NCBI GenBank assembly: GCA_029262315.1
Contig: JAJCZP010000152.1
Location: 1 to 37,763 of the forward strand
Reading direction: 5' to 3'
Origin: Deltaproteobacteria bacterium
GTDB lineage: Bacteria; Desulfobacterota; Binatia; UTPRO1
Length of the DNA stretch: 37,763 nt
In this document: in pieces, positions 29,716 to 37,763 of the stretch
How positions within the stretch are numbered: position 1 is the stretch's first letter
Layout of the letters: every line of letters starts with the position of its first letter
Translations under genes and position numbers: made by a program
The notes under the pieces: model-generated
Told to the model about the DNA's origin: nothing
Seen by the model: the letters and a program-made list of their open reading frames with translations, nothing else
The model's database searches: none

Positions 29716-32559
29716 ATGGCAACCCCGAGCACGTTCCCGCGGGTGGAGACCCGGATCCGCGTTTCGATCTTGGCGACGATGGTGAGTGTGCTCATGCTCA
29801 CCCCCGCGCTGGTTACTGCGCATCCCGAGGGGGGACTGCCGCAGACCAAGAGCCAGCAGAAGTGCACCAACAAAGTAAACAGCAGCTGGTCGAAGGTCTC
29901 CAAGACGACCCGCAAGAGCGTGCAGAAGTGTCTCAATAACTACGCAAAGGGCGCGCCACTCACGAGCTTTCCGAGCATCACGACGCTCGAGGAGTGCATC
30001 ATCTTTGATGCCGGCGGCAAGATCGCCAAGACGAAGGACAAGACCAGCGACACCTTCGACAAGAGCTGTGGCGGACCGGCGCGCGATGAGATCGACAGCG
30101 AGGGCTTTCCGGTTTTTCCCGACTATGGGGTGAGCACTGTGCCCACGGTCAACGCGGCCGGCCAGCAGATGGAGATCGACCTGATTCACGACCTCTTCGG
30201 CGCCGATCTCGATGCCGCGGGCGTGCTAGCACTGAGCAGCGGTCCGGGAGACTCCGCCGACGCGGCGAAGTGCCAGAAGAGCGTCGTGAAGTCGATGGGC
30301 AAGTGCATCGCGGAGCGCCAGAAGCAGTTTGCGAAGTGCGCGAAGGCCCGCCTCAAGACTGACGAAATCGCTGTACGCATTTACGATCCTGACGATCTTG
30401 CCCTCTGCTTCGACGGCATGGACCCGACCAAGATCATGAAGAAGTGCGACGGCATCCCAGGGCAGGGGATTGGCAAGACGCTGCAGAAGCAGTGCGCCGA
30501 CAAGGTCACGGACCGCACGCTCTCGGCGATGTTCCCCGAGTGCGGTACCGACGACGTGGAGACGTTGGCGACCTGCTTGGGGCAGCGGGCTGCCTGCCGA
30601 CTGTGCCTGTCGGCGAACGCGGCGGACGACGCCACGCGTGATTGCGATTTGTTCGACGACAACGACACCGACAACGAGAGCTGCCTGCCGTGTGCCGGCG
30701 CCGTTGCCGGATTCGACTCGACGTATGACGGCATCCAGACCCTCATCTTCGACTCGCCGACGTACGGTTGCTCGAGTGCGCTCTGCCACGGCGCGGCAAG
30801 CCAGGGTGGACTCAACCTGACCGACGATCCGAACACGCCCGTGATCGAGTCGCATGCCAACCTGGTCAATGTTCCGGGGGCCAATGCCAGCCCGCCGACC
30901 GATCGCGTCGAGCCCGGTGAGCCGGTCTTGAGCTTCCTCTACAACAAGCTCGCGGCCGGAGTGGATCCGAACCACCCGACCGGCGGTGGATCCTCGATGC
31001 CGAGCGGCGGCGCGACGGCCCTGACGCCGGAGCACCTCGAGGCGATCGAGAAGTGGATCCGCGGTGGCGCGCCCGAAGACCTCACGGTCGAGGGGACGGC
31101 CGTACTCCTGGGGAGTTGTCTCCCCGAGGCTGACCCGCTGACGATTCCTGTTCCCGATCCCCCACTAGCAGGGACCGGCCTCCAGTTCACGCAAACGGCA
31201 TGGGATCTCCCTTCGCAGTTCGAGGACGAGATCTGCATGGCAACGCTCTACGATCTCACCGGAACCGGCCTCGTGCCGGCGGCGGCGCTGGTGACCTGTC
31301 CGGACGAGTTCCTGCCGGGACGGTGCACCGGTGGTGCGAACGACCCGGACAATGATGCGTGTACGGTCTTGGCGGACTGTCCCGATCAGGGCGGCGGCAC
31401 GGACTGTGATCTTACCCTCGGCATGGTGAACAACCCGACGGGGACGTGCTTTGCGTATAAGAAGCAGATCCTGGCGCAGGATCCGCAGTCGCACCACAGC
31501 ATCATGCACATCTATACCGGCAGGTTCGATACGGACGATGCCGGGTGGGGCGGATTCACGTACAAGTTCCAGGATCCGAACGATCCACTGAATGGCCTAG
31601 CGTGTGATCCCACCGATTTCGACGCCACCGGTCAGAACGACGGCTGTAGTGGCTTCCCCCAGAGTGCGGCCGCGTGTCTCGGCTACGGGCCTCCCGATTA
31701 CACGTTCGGCGGGGGCTTGGGCTTCGGTGTCGGTGGCACGGCCCCGATGATCACGCGCTCACAGGAGCCGTTCTACTCCCAGGAGTATCCGGCGGGCGTT
31801 TACAGTATCCTGCCGATGGGCGGCCTCATCGTGTGGAACTCGCACGCGTTCAATCTGACCCAGACGGATTCAACGCTGAGCGCGTATCTCAACCTCGACT
31901 TCGCGCTTGGCGCCGGCGAGCAGCTGGACGTGGTCGAGTCGATCTTCGACGCCGCCTCGATCTTCTGGCAGCCGCTCGGCAATCCAGACAACACCGTACC
32001 CCCGTTTACCACCCGGGAGTTCTGCCGGACGTACACGATCCCTCCGGATGCCGAGCTGTTCGAGTTGGGCTCGCATACGCACGAGACCGGCGTCCTCTGG
32101 CGGACCTGGGCACCCCCGAACACGCCGTGCGTCCCGGGTGCTGCCGCGTGCGTACCGCGCATCGACGTGCCCCTGTACCTCAGTACAGACTACGCGGATC
32201 CGCTCCAGCTCCTCTTCGATCCTCCGATCTCGCATTCGGGCGGGTTGTCGGTGGCTGCTCGCACCTACCTCTTCTGTTCGCAGTACGACAACGGTTCCAC
32301 GCCGGCCAGTCCGGGCGTCAAGCGGCGCTCGACCTCGCCGAGCCCGCCGCTGGGGCTGCCGGTTGGCGGGCCGTGTTCCATTGGCGAAACGCAATGCATC
32401 GGTGGCCCGAACCACGGGACGCTCTGCTCCGGTATTCAGTCCATCTGTGACAGCTCACCCGGGGCAGGCGACGGTGATTGCGACGCGTGCCCGATGCGGG
32501 GCGGTCTGACGACGAAGGATGAGATGTTCATCCTGCTCGGGAACTACTTCATCCCGTAG
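29716..32559 (+). CDS. Exported copper type II monooxygenase-like protein with cytochrome c-like domain
   Basis: A 947-residue exported protein. ATG 29716 is chosen because AGGAGGAG lies just upstream and a signal peptide follows (about 13-37). Residues about 45-310 are Lys/Cys-rich helices (QQKCTNKVNSSWSKVSK, KTKDKTSDTFDKSCGG, KCQKSVVKSMGKC). Residues about 335-455 resemble a cytochrome c domain of the planctomycete type with CSSALCH (C352, C357, H358), a CX4CH heme motif, ending EKWIRGGAPED. The rest matches the PHM/DBH copper monooxygenase fold: HHSIMH (H593, H594), NSHAF (H710), SHTHETG (H787, H789) and GGLTTKDEM (Met937) as copper ligands. A Cys-rich insert lies before the last motif. 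It could hydroxylate a substrate with electrons delivered by its own heme; the substrate is unknown. A strong terminator follows. Confidence 0.85.
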   Translation: MATPSTFPRVETRIRVSILATMVSVLMLTPALVTAHPEGGLPQTKSQQKCTNKVNSSWSKVSKTTRKSVQKCLNNYAKGAPLTSFPSITTLEECIIFDAGGKIAKTKDKTSDTFDKSCGGPARDEIDSEGFPVFPDYGVSTVPTVNAAGQQMEIDLIHDLFGADLDAAGVLALSSGPGDSADAAKCQKSVVKSMGKCIAERQKQFAKCAKARLKTDEIAVRIYDPDDLALCFDGMDPTKIMKKCDGIPGQGIGKTLQKQCADKVTDRTLSAMFPECGTDDVETLATCLGQRAACRLCLSANAADDATRDCDLFDDNDTDNESCLPCAGAVAGFDSTYDGIQTLIFDSPTYGCSSALCHGAASQGGLNLTDDPNTPVIESHANLVNVPGANASPPTDRVEPGEPVLSFLYNKLAAGVDPNHPTGGGSSMPSGGATALTPEHLEAIEKWIRGGAPEDLTVEGTAVLLGSCLPEADPLTIPVPDPPLAGTGLQFTQTAWDLPSQFEDEICMATLYDLTGTGLVPAAALVTCPDEFLPGRCTGGANDPDNDACTVLADCPDQGGGTDCDLTLGMVNNPTGTCFAYKKQILAQDPQSHHSIMHIYTGRFDTDDAGWGGFTYKFQDPNDPLNGLACDPTDFDATGQNDGCSGFPQSAAACLGYGPPDYTFGGGLGFGVGGTAPMITRSQEPFYSQEYPAGVYSILPMGGLIVWNSHAFNLTQTDSTLSAYLNLDFALGAGEQLDVVESIFDAASIFWQPLGNPDNTVPPFTTREFCRTYTIPPDAELFELGSHTHETGVLWRTWAPPNTPCVPGAAACVPRIDVPLYLSTDYADPLQLLFDPPISHSGGLSVAARTYLFCSQYDNGSTPASPGVKRRSTSPSPPLGLPVGGPCSIGETQCIGGPNHGTLCSGIQSICDSSPGAGDGDCDACPMRGGLTTKDEMFILLGNYFIP

Positions 32560-32574
32560 CGCGGTGCAGTACCC

Positions 32575-32619
32575 CGACACGAGGGCGGTGGCCGAATGGC
32601 CGCTGCCCTCGTGTCGTTT
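32575..32619 (+). terminator. Strong intrinsic terminator after the copper protein gene
   Basis: CGACACGAGGGC (32575-32586) and GCCCTCGTGTCG (32605-32616) form a perfect 12-base stem that continues inward (with two G-T pairs) to a GAAT loop, followed by TTT. It lies 15 bases after the stop and directly abuts the stop of the convergent TetR gene. Confidence 0.8.
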
Positions 32620-33284
32620 CAGGAAGGCGTTGCGCCGAGTCGATCGGCGATGACGGTCCACACGAGGTCCGCCAATTCGGTTGGCGGACAGTAGGCGGTG
32701 TCCATCGCTGCGTACATCAGCATGCCGTCGATCGTCGCGAAGATGGTTCGGGCTTCGATCGATGGATCGAGCCGGGGCTTGAAGGCGCCGGCCGCGGTCC
32801 CCTCGCGAACGATGTCGGCGCAGGCATTCCACATCTGCTGACGGATCGTTGCCGCTGGTCGAAACGCGTCCGGATCGCGAATCATCTCCACCCGGAAGTT
32901 CATCAGGCAGCGGTAGTAGTCCGGTCGGTCGATCGCCCAGCCGACAGCGGCGCGCACGTGGTGCTCCAGGCGCTCACGCGCGCTGCCCCCGGTGGAAGCC
33001 TGAATCTGGATCGTCGCCCAGTCGCTTCCGACGGTGGCGAACGCGAGGCCGATGATCTCTTCCTTCGATCGGAAGTGGTAGCTGAAATGGCCACGGGCGA
33101 ATTTAGTTTCGTTCTCGAGGGCGGTAATCGTGCAGGCCCGGATCCCACGTTGTGCGATGACCTGGATCGCAGCGGCGATGATTTCGTTGCGCCGCTTCAG
33201 GCTTGCCTTGCTTGGCCGGACCTTGCCGGGCCCGTCGTGGCCAGTCGACAGGAGACGGTCGAGCTTGCCGCTGACTTCTTGCAT
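32619..33284 (-). CDS. TetR-family transcriptional regulator
   Basis: A 221-residue TetR protein from ATG 33284. The frame is open much further upstream, but that part lies opposite the propeller/cytochrome gene and has no homology signal. The helix-turn-helix spans about residues 30-75 (RRNEIIAAAIQVIAQRG, CTITALENETKFARGHFSYHF, SKEEIIGLAF). The C-terminal domain (WAIDRPDYYRCLMNFRVEMIRDPDAF) has the helical pattern of BetI-like TetR proteins. A GGGGATCA segment upstream may serve as Shine-Dalgarno. It diverges from the large propeller/cytochrome gene across 213 bases that hold a GTAT/ATAC inverted repeat overlapping a TATACA box, so it may control that gene and itself. The ligand is unknown. 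It converges on the copper monooxygenase gene. Confidence 0.9.
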   Translation of the reverse strand: MQEVSGKLDRLLSTGHDGPGKVRPSKASLKRRNEIIAAAIQVIAQRGIRACTITALENETKFARGHFSYHFRSKEEIIGLAFATVGSDWATIQIQASTGGSARERLEHHVRAAVGWAIDRPDYYRCLMNFRVEMIRDPDAFRPAATIRQQMWNACADIVREGTAAGAFKPRLDPSIEARTIFATIDGMLMYAAMDTAYCPPTELADLVWTVIADRLGATPS

Positions 33285-33370
33285 GGAGTGATCCCCATTC
33301 CCCGTGTCTGCGGTGTCGATTTTCGCGGTAGAGGCTTGATTCGTTGGACGTCGGCGTGGCACGGTTTCCT

Positions 33371-33383
33371 TGTATACGCATAC
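33371..33383. promoter_or_regulatory. Inverted repeat and -10-like box between TetR and propeller/cytochrome genes
   Basis: GTATACGCATAC (33372-33383) is a near-perfect palindrome (GTAT/ATAC arms, central CG). On the minus strand TATACA (33376-33371) resembles a -10 box for the TetR gene 87 bases away, though no good -35 box is seen. A TetR operator overlapping its own promoter would look like this. The other 200 bases of the intergenic region show nothing else clear. Confidence 0.35.
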
Positions 33384-33497
33384 TAGAGATCCGTAAAGGA
33401 TTGTCTCGGGATAACTACGTAGGAATGCAACAGCCCTTTCCCGGGTGCCGCGCGATGGATTCAACCGGGACTGGCGGGTTGCAGGAGGAGCACGACC

Positions 33498-36400
33498 ATG
33501 ACCGCTCTCACTTGGTATCGAGGGGCCACGCTCGCATCGATGGCCGCGGTGATCCTGATCGGCACTGCGACTGTCGTGTCGGGACAGTCGAACTTCGTCA
33601 CGTTCGAGACCGGCCAGGTACGCCCGCTCGCGCTTTCGCCGAACGGCGCCCGGTTGTTCGCGCTCAACACCCCGGACAATCGCTTGGAAATCTTCGACGT
33701 AGCGGGTGGCAGCATTACTCGCGTCGGCTCGGTGCCGGTCGGCCTCGAGCCGGTCGCCGTGGCGGCGCGCTCCAATACCGAAGTGTGGGTAGTGAATCAT
33801 CTCTCGGACAGTGTCAGCATTGTCGATGTGACGACGCCGGCGACCGCCCGCGTCGTTCGCACCCTGCTCGTCGGCGACGAGCCACGCGATATCGTGTTTG
33901 GCGGCAGCGGCTTCGACCGCGCGTTCATCACGACCGCGCACCGCGGACAGAATACGCCGCTGCACGCGACCATCGAGACCGAACTCATTACCGACGGCAT
34001 CGGACGCGCGGATGTCTGGGTGTTCGACGCCAGTAGTCTCGGCGCATCGCTCGGGGGCGACGAGTTGACGATCATCCAGCTGTTCACGGATACGCCGCGG
34101 GCGCTCGCGGTCACCGCCGACGGCTCGACCGTATACGCCGCGGGGTTTCATACCGGCAACCAGACCACGGCCATCAACGATGGTGTGATTCCGGATGGCG
34201 GTGAGGGGGCGGGAGGTCTCCCCGAGCCGAATACGAACCACGACGCCATCACCGGTCCGGAGACCGGTCTGATCGTGCAGTTCGATGGAGTGGGATGGAA
34301 AGACGAGCTCGACCGCGACTGGTCAGCGCAGGTGAAGTTCGATCTTCCCGACGAAGACGTGTTTGGGATCGACGCCGACGCCAATCCACCCGTGCAGATT
34401 GCTGGCGCGACGGGGGTGTTCGCCACCGTCGGAACGATTGTGATGAACATGATCACCAACCCGGTGACCGACAAGGTCTACGTGTCCAACCTCGAAGCGT
34501 TGAACCGCGTCCGGTTCGAGGGCCCGGGGACGTTCGCGGCGCCGTTCAAGCCGATTGGCGAGCCCGCAACCGTGCAGGGGCACATTGCCGAGAGCCGCAT
34601 CACCATTCTGGACGGCTCCACGGTGACGCCGCGGCACCTGAACAAGCACATCGATTATAGCACGTGTTGTACCGCGCTCCCCAACACTGAGAATGACGAT
34701 AGCATTGGCTTTCCAGTCGACATGGCCATCTCCAGCGATGGCGATACGCTCTACGTGGCGGCCTTCGGCTCGAGCGAGATCGCCGTCTACGATACGGGGG
34801 AGCTCGAGAGCGACGCCTTCGTTCCGGATGCTGCCGATCAGATCGCCGTCTCCGGCGGCGGTCCGTCGGGTGTCGTGCTCGATGAGACGAACGCGCAGCT
34901 CTACGTCCTGACGCGCTTCGACAATGCCGTGAAGGTGATCAGCACCGCGACGGGTGCCGAGCTCGACGCCGACCCGCTGCACAATCCAGAGCCCGCCCAG
35001 GTCGTGGATGGCCGGCGGTTCCTGTACGACACCTCGTTTACCTCGGCGCACGGCGACTCGGCATGCGCGAGCTGTCACATCTTCGGCGACATGGACAATC
35101 TCGCCTGGGATCTCGGGGATCCCGACGGAGACGTCGTCAACAATCCAGGTCCGTTTGCCGTTGGTCCGTTCATCGATCCGGACTTCCACCCGATGAAGGG
35201 TCCGATGACGACCCAGAGCCTCCGCGGCCTCGCGAACCAAGGCCCAATGCACTGGCGCGGTGATCGGACTGGCGGGAACGCCGAGGCCAGCGCGCAGCCG
35301 GATGCGGGGAGCTTCGACGAGGTCGCGGCTTTCACGGCGTTCAACCCCGCCTTCGAAGGGTTGATCGGGCGCAGCGTGGCGCTGACCGCGGGGGAGATGC
35401 AGGCCTTCACGGACTTCATCCTGCACGTCACCTATCCGCCGAACCCCATTCGGAATCTCGACAACTCGTTCACGACCCAACAAGCAGCCGCCGATACGTT
35501 CTTCTTTGGCTCGATCTCGGATTCGCTCGAGAACTGCGACGGGTGTCATACGACGACCCGCACTGGCAACGCGGGCTTCGGCGTGTCGAAGCCCGGTTTC
35601 TTCGGCACTGACGGGCAGTCCAGTTTCGAGGGCGAGGTGCAGATCTTCAAGGTCCCGCACCTTCGAAATCAGTACCAAAAGGTCGGTATGTTCGGGACGC
35701 CCTCCGTCCCGTTCGTGAATGATGGTGACAACGGACACAAGGGGGATCAGATCCGGGGCTTTGGCTTCTTGCACGACGGATCGCTGGACACCGTCCTTCG
35801 ATTTCTGAACGGATTGGTCTTCAACCAGACCGGTGCCAATCCGACCGGTATTCCCGCGGGCGTGCCCGGCAATCCTACGCGCCGCGAGCTCGAGTCGTTG
35901 ATGCTGGCCTTCGACAGCAATCTCTTTCCGATCGTTGGGCAGCAGATCACGCGGACCGACTCCAACGGCGCGACCGTCGATGCGCGCATCGACCTCATGA
36001 TCGCGCGCGCCAACGCTGGCGAGTGCGATGTCGTCGTGAAAGGGATCGTGGGCGGGATCGCGCGTGGCTCCGTGTACGTGGGCGGCGGGCTTTTCCAGCC
36101 CGACCGTGCCGCCGACGGGCCGCTCACGACCGCCCAGACCAAGGCGCTCAGCAACACGCCCGGGCAGGAGGGCACCTGGATGGCCGTGCCGCCTGGCAGC
36201 GGGACCAGGATCGGCGTGGATCGTGACGGGGACGGTTTCTTCGATCTCGACGAAGTCGATGCCGGCACCGACCCCGAGGATCCGCTCAGCTTCCCCGATC
36301 TCTGCTCCGGCGATCCGGCCTGCGTGAAATGTCAGCGCGTGCTCACCAAGGAGGCCATCAAGTTCGCCAAGACCCGCTCGAAGGCGCTGGTGCGGTGCGA

Positions 36401-37193
36401 GCGCCGGAAGATCAAGGGACAACTGTCGTCGGGCGTCGACTGCGACGTCGACCCGCTAACGGCCCAGAAGGTTCAGAAGGCCGGCGACAAGATGGCCAGC
36501 AAGATCGACCGGGCGTGTGGCGGCGTCGACGACGTGTGCAACGGAGATGTCTCCGAATCGAGCCCGGCCGTGCTCGGCTGGGGCGGCGCGTGTCCGAATC
36601 TCGCGAACGGCTCGTGCGACAACCTCCTCAGCGATTGTGGGGACATCGCCGACTGCGTGCAGTGCATCCACACGGCGGCGACGTCGCAGGCGAACGATCT
36701 CTACTACGCGAACATGTTCATCCCACCGCTCGACGTGTCGCTCCGCAAGTGTCAGGAGGCGATCGGTCGTGAAGGGCAGAAGTTTCAGGAGAAGAAGGCG
36801 AAGCTCATCCAGAAGTGCTGGGACAGCCGCCTGAAGGGGAAACACGCGGATACGTGTCCCGACGCGACCGCCCCCGCGGGCAGCCAGGCGCGGAAGGCGT
36901 CCGAGAACATCGCCAAGGCGGAAGCCAAGGCCGAGCAGAAAATCTGCAAGGCCTGCGGTGGCGGTGACAAACTCTGTGGCGGCGTCGACGACTTCGACCC
37001 GGCGACCGAGATCGGTTTCCAGGCCACCTGCGACGCCGTGACGATTCCGGGTGGTGCGAGTTGCGCCGGCGCTGTGACGACGCTTCAGGATCTGGTCGAT
37101 TGTGCGTTGTGTGTGACCGAGTACGAAGTCGATTGCATGGATCGTTCGACCGTCCAGGGATTTGCAGCGTATCCGGCGGAGTGCAATCCGTAG
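33498..37193 (+). CDS. Exported beta-propeller/di-heme cytochrome/Cys-rich protein
   Basis: A 1231-residue exported protein; GGAGGAG precedes the ATG and a signal peptide spans about residues 1-29. Residues about 35-510 are YVTN-type beta-propeller repeats (PLALSPNGARLFALN, PVAVAARSNTEVWVVNH, MAISSDGDTLYVAAFGS). Next comes a cytochrome c peroxidase/MauG-like region with two heme sites, CASCH (C523, C526, H527) and CDGCH (C680, C683, H684), and MTTQSLRGLANQGPMHWRGD between them. A calcium-type loop DRDGDGFFDLDEVDAGTDPED starts at Asp908. The last 295 residues are Lys/Cys-rich helices (CVKCQRVLTKEAIKFAK, KMASKIDRACGG, KAEQKICKACGGGDK). A role as an outer-surface or periplasmic electron-transfer protein or peroxidase is inferred. 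It diverges from a TetR gene, and the DUF427 gene follows after 51 bases. Confidence 0.85.
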   Translation: MTALTWYRGATLASMAAVILIGTATVVSGQSNFVTFETGQVRPLALSPNGARLFALNTPDNRLEIFDVAGGSITRVGSVPVGLEPVAVAARSNTEVWVVNHLSDSVSIVDVTTPATARVVRTLLVGDEPRDIVFGGSGFDRAFITTAHRGQNTPLHATIETELITDGIGRADVWVFDASSLGASLGGDELTIIQLFTDTPRALAVTADGSTVYAAGFHTGNQTTAINDGVIPDGGEGAGGLPEPNTNHDAITGPETGLIVQFDGVGWKDELDRDWSAQVKFDLPDEDVFGIDADANPPVQIAGATGVFATVGTIVMNMITNPVTDKVYVSNLEALNRVRFEGPGTFAAPFKPIGEPATVQGHIAESRITILDGSTVTPRHLNKHIDYSTCCTALPNTENDDSIGFPVDMAISSDGDTLYVAAFGSSEIAVYDTGELESDAFVPDAADQIAVSGGGPSGVVLDETNAQLYVLTRFDNAVKVISTATGAELDADPLHNPEPAQVVDGRRFLYDTSFTSAHGDSACASCHIFGDMDNLAWDLGDPDGDVVNNPGPFAVGPFIDPDFHPMKGPMTTQSLRGLANQGPMHWRGDRTGGNAEASAQPDAGSFDEVAAFTAFNPAFEGLIGRSVALTAGEMQAFTDFILHVTYPPNPIRNLDNSFTTQQAAADTFFFGSISDSLENCDGCHTTTRTGNAGFGVSKPGFFGTDGQSSFEGEVQIFKVPHLRNQYQKVGMFGTPSVPFVNDGDNGHKGDQIRGFGFLHDGSLDTVLRFLNGLVFNQTGANPTGIPAGVPGNPTRRELESLMLAFDSNLFPIVGQQITRTDSNGATVDARIDLMIARANAGECDVVVKGIVGGIARGSVYVGGGLFQPDRAADGPLTTAQTKALSNTPGQEGTWMAVPPGSGTRIGVDRDGDGFFDLDEVDAGTDPEDPLSFPDLCSGDPACVKCQRVLTKEAIKFAKTRSKALVRCERRKIKGQLSSGVDCDVDPLTAQKVQKAGDKMASKIDRACGGVDDVCNGDVSESSPAVLGWGGACPNLANGSCDNLLSDCGDIADCVQCIHTAATSQANDLYYANMFIPPLDVSLRKCQEAIGREGQKFQEKKAKLIQKCWDSRLKGKHADTCPDATAPAGSQARKASENIAKAEAKAEQKICKACGGGDKLCGGVDDFDPATEIGFQATCDAVTIPGGASCAGAVTTLQDLVDCALCVTEYEVDCMDRSTVQGFAAYPAECNP

Positions 37194-37244
37194 CGCAAGA
37201 GCGGTACGGGTGCGGTAGTCGCCGTCGGCTACTGACCTGGACTG

Positions 37245-37763
37245 ATGGCTAGGTATACGGCTGAGCAAGAGCGGGAGCGCGTGCGGTGGCTGGCCGTTCG
37301 GCGGACACGGCCGGAGCGGGTCGTGCGCCCAAGGCGGGGGCAGGAGTCCGTGTGGGACTATCCGCGGCCGCCTCGGGTGGAGCGCGTGCGGGCGCGTGTT
37401 CGGGTCGAGCTTGGTGGAATCGCTCTGGTCTCGAGTGATGGGGCGTACCGAGTGTGTGAGACGGCGGGGGCTCCGGTCTACTATGTGCCGCAGGCGGACG
37501 TTCGGATGGACGTTCTGGAGGCCACCGGGCGGACGGCGCTCTGCGAGTGGAAGGGTGTGGCGACGTATTGGACGGCGCGGGTCGGGGGCCAGGTCGTTCC
37601 AGAGATCGCGTGGAGTTATCCCGATCCTGAGCCCACGTATCAGTCGATTCGGGACTGGCTCGCCTTCTTTCCGGGTCGGGTCGATGCGGCGTTCGTGGGT
37701 GATGAGGCCGTGACGCCGCAACCTGGCGGGTACTACGGTGGGTGGATCACGGCGGCCATCGTC
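37245..37763 (+). CDS. DUF427 domain protein, 5' part (truncated at edge)
   Basis: An ATG at 37245 opens a frame of 173 codons that runs off the right edge without a stop. After an Arg-rich start and VWDYPRPPRVE come the DUF427 features: RVRVELGGIALVSSDGAYRV, ETAGAPVYYVPQADV, ALCEWKGVATYW, WSYPDPEPTYQ, and PQPGGYYGGWIT near the end. DUF427 proteins are small cytoplasmic beta-rich proteins of unknown biochemical role. Only a few residues are probably missing at the C-terminus. No clear Shine-Dalgarno precedes the ATG. It lies 51 bases after the propeller/cytochrome gene with no strong terminator between, so some co-transcription is possible. Confidence 0.85.
   Translation, partial: MARYTAEQERERVRWLAVRRTRPERVVRPRRGQESVWDYPRPPRVERVRARVRVELGGIALVSSDGAYRVCETAGAPVYYVPQADVRMDVLEATGRTALCEWKGVATYWTARVGGQVVPEIAWSYPDPEPTYQSIRDWLAFFPGRVDAAFVGDEAVTPQPGGYYGGWITAAIV

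Noticed and set aside
33357-33374. TGGCACG followed by TTGT before the propeller/cytochrome gene
   Set aside because: The two halves are two bases too far apart and the element is about 125 bases from the ATG.
2094-33381. GTATACG(G/C)AT occurs near both TetR genes (2094-2103 and 33372-33381)
   Set aside because: In the first case it is simply the -10 box region on the plus strand. The two TetR proteins differ, so a shared operator is not supported.
33285-34241. Extension of the second TetR gene to a 540-residue protein
   Set aside because: The extra region lies opposite the next gene's signal peptide and propeller, and the ATG at 33284 gives a normal TetR length.
34323-36422. A 699-codon open frame on the minus strand opposite the propeller/cytochrome gene
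   Set aside because: Long antisense frames are expected in GC-rich coding DNA. It has no recognisable domain, while the plus strand has clear heme and propeller motifs.

Overview
The window is high-GC DNA (roughly two thirds G+C by eye) from a Gram-negative bacterium. Densely packed genes, many large exported cysteine-rich proteins, a sigma-54-type regulator with Fis, cyclase-like, ATPase and TPR parts, DUF4215-type Cys repeats, and soil-type oxidative enzymes suggest a deltaproteobacterial relative such as Myxococcota or Binatota. That placement is inferred from gene content only. I saw no rRNA, tRNA, CRISPR array, insertion sequence or phage gene.

Left part (1-6863): the end of a SnoaL-like protein; a LysR regulator divergent from a membrane di-iron hydroxylase (sterol desaturase superfamily), with two palindromes between them; then a TetR regulator, carotenoid oxygenase and glutathione transferase operon behind a strong sigma-70 promoter that overlaps an operator-like inverted repeat. 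A convergent two-gene operon (small Cys-motif protein, cytochrome P450) faces it. Together this looks like a regulated module for oxidising a hydrophobic, perhaps isoprenoid or aromatic, substrate.

Middle part (6864-20788): an exported alpha/beta hydrolase with a Lys/Cys-rich N-terminal domain, a two-module CARDB-like protein, a lipase maturation factor family membrane protein, an acyl-CoA dehydrogenase/GFA pair, a SAM methyltransferase, and a 1425-residue regulator. The regulator joins a sigma-54-type AAA+ domain, a Fis helix-turn-helix, a degenerate cyclase domain, a signalling ATPase and a TPR-like tail. It is translationally coupled to an alkaline-phosphatase-superfamily enzyme that lacks the sulfatase cysteine. 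The methyltransferase, divergent from the regulator, has a good -24/-12 element. Similar elements precede the CARDB-like gene, a beta-propeller gene and, more weakly, a Cys-repeat gene, which suggests a local sigma-54 regulon.

Right part (20799-37193): mostly separate genes for exported proteins: two beta-propeller proteins (one with Cys repeats), a secreted protein with a C-terminal membrane anchor directly in frame with a diacylglycerol-kinase-like gene, an unknown exported protein, a CHRD protein, a copper type II monooxygenase fused to a cytochrome c-like domain, and a 1231-residue propeller/di-heme cytochrome/Cys-rich protein. A HAD hydrolase and a second TetR regulator lie among them. 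A Lys/Cys-rich helical domain recurs in three large exported proteins of the window, each time joined to a different enzymatic or redox domain. The window ends in a truncated DUF427 gene.
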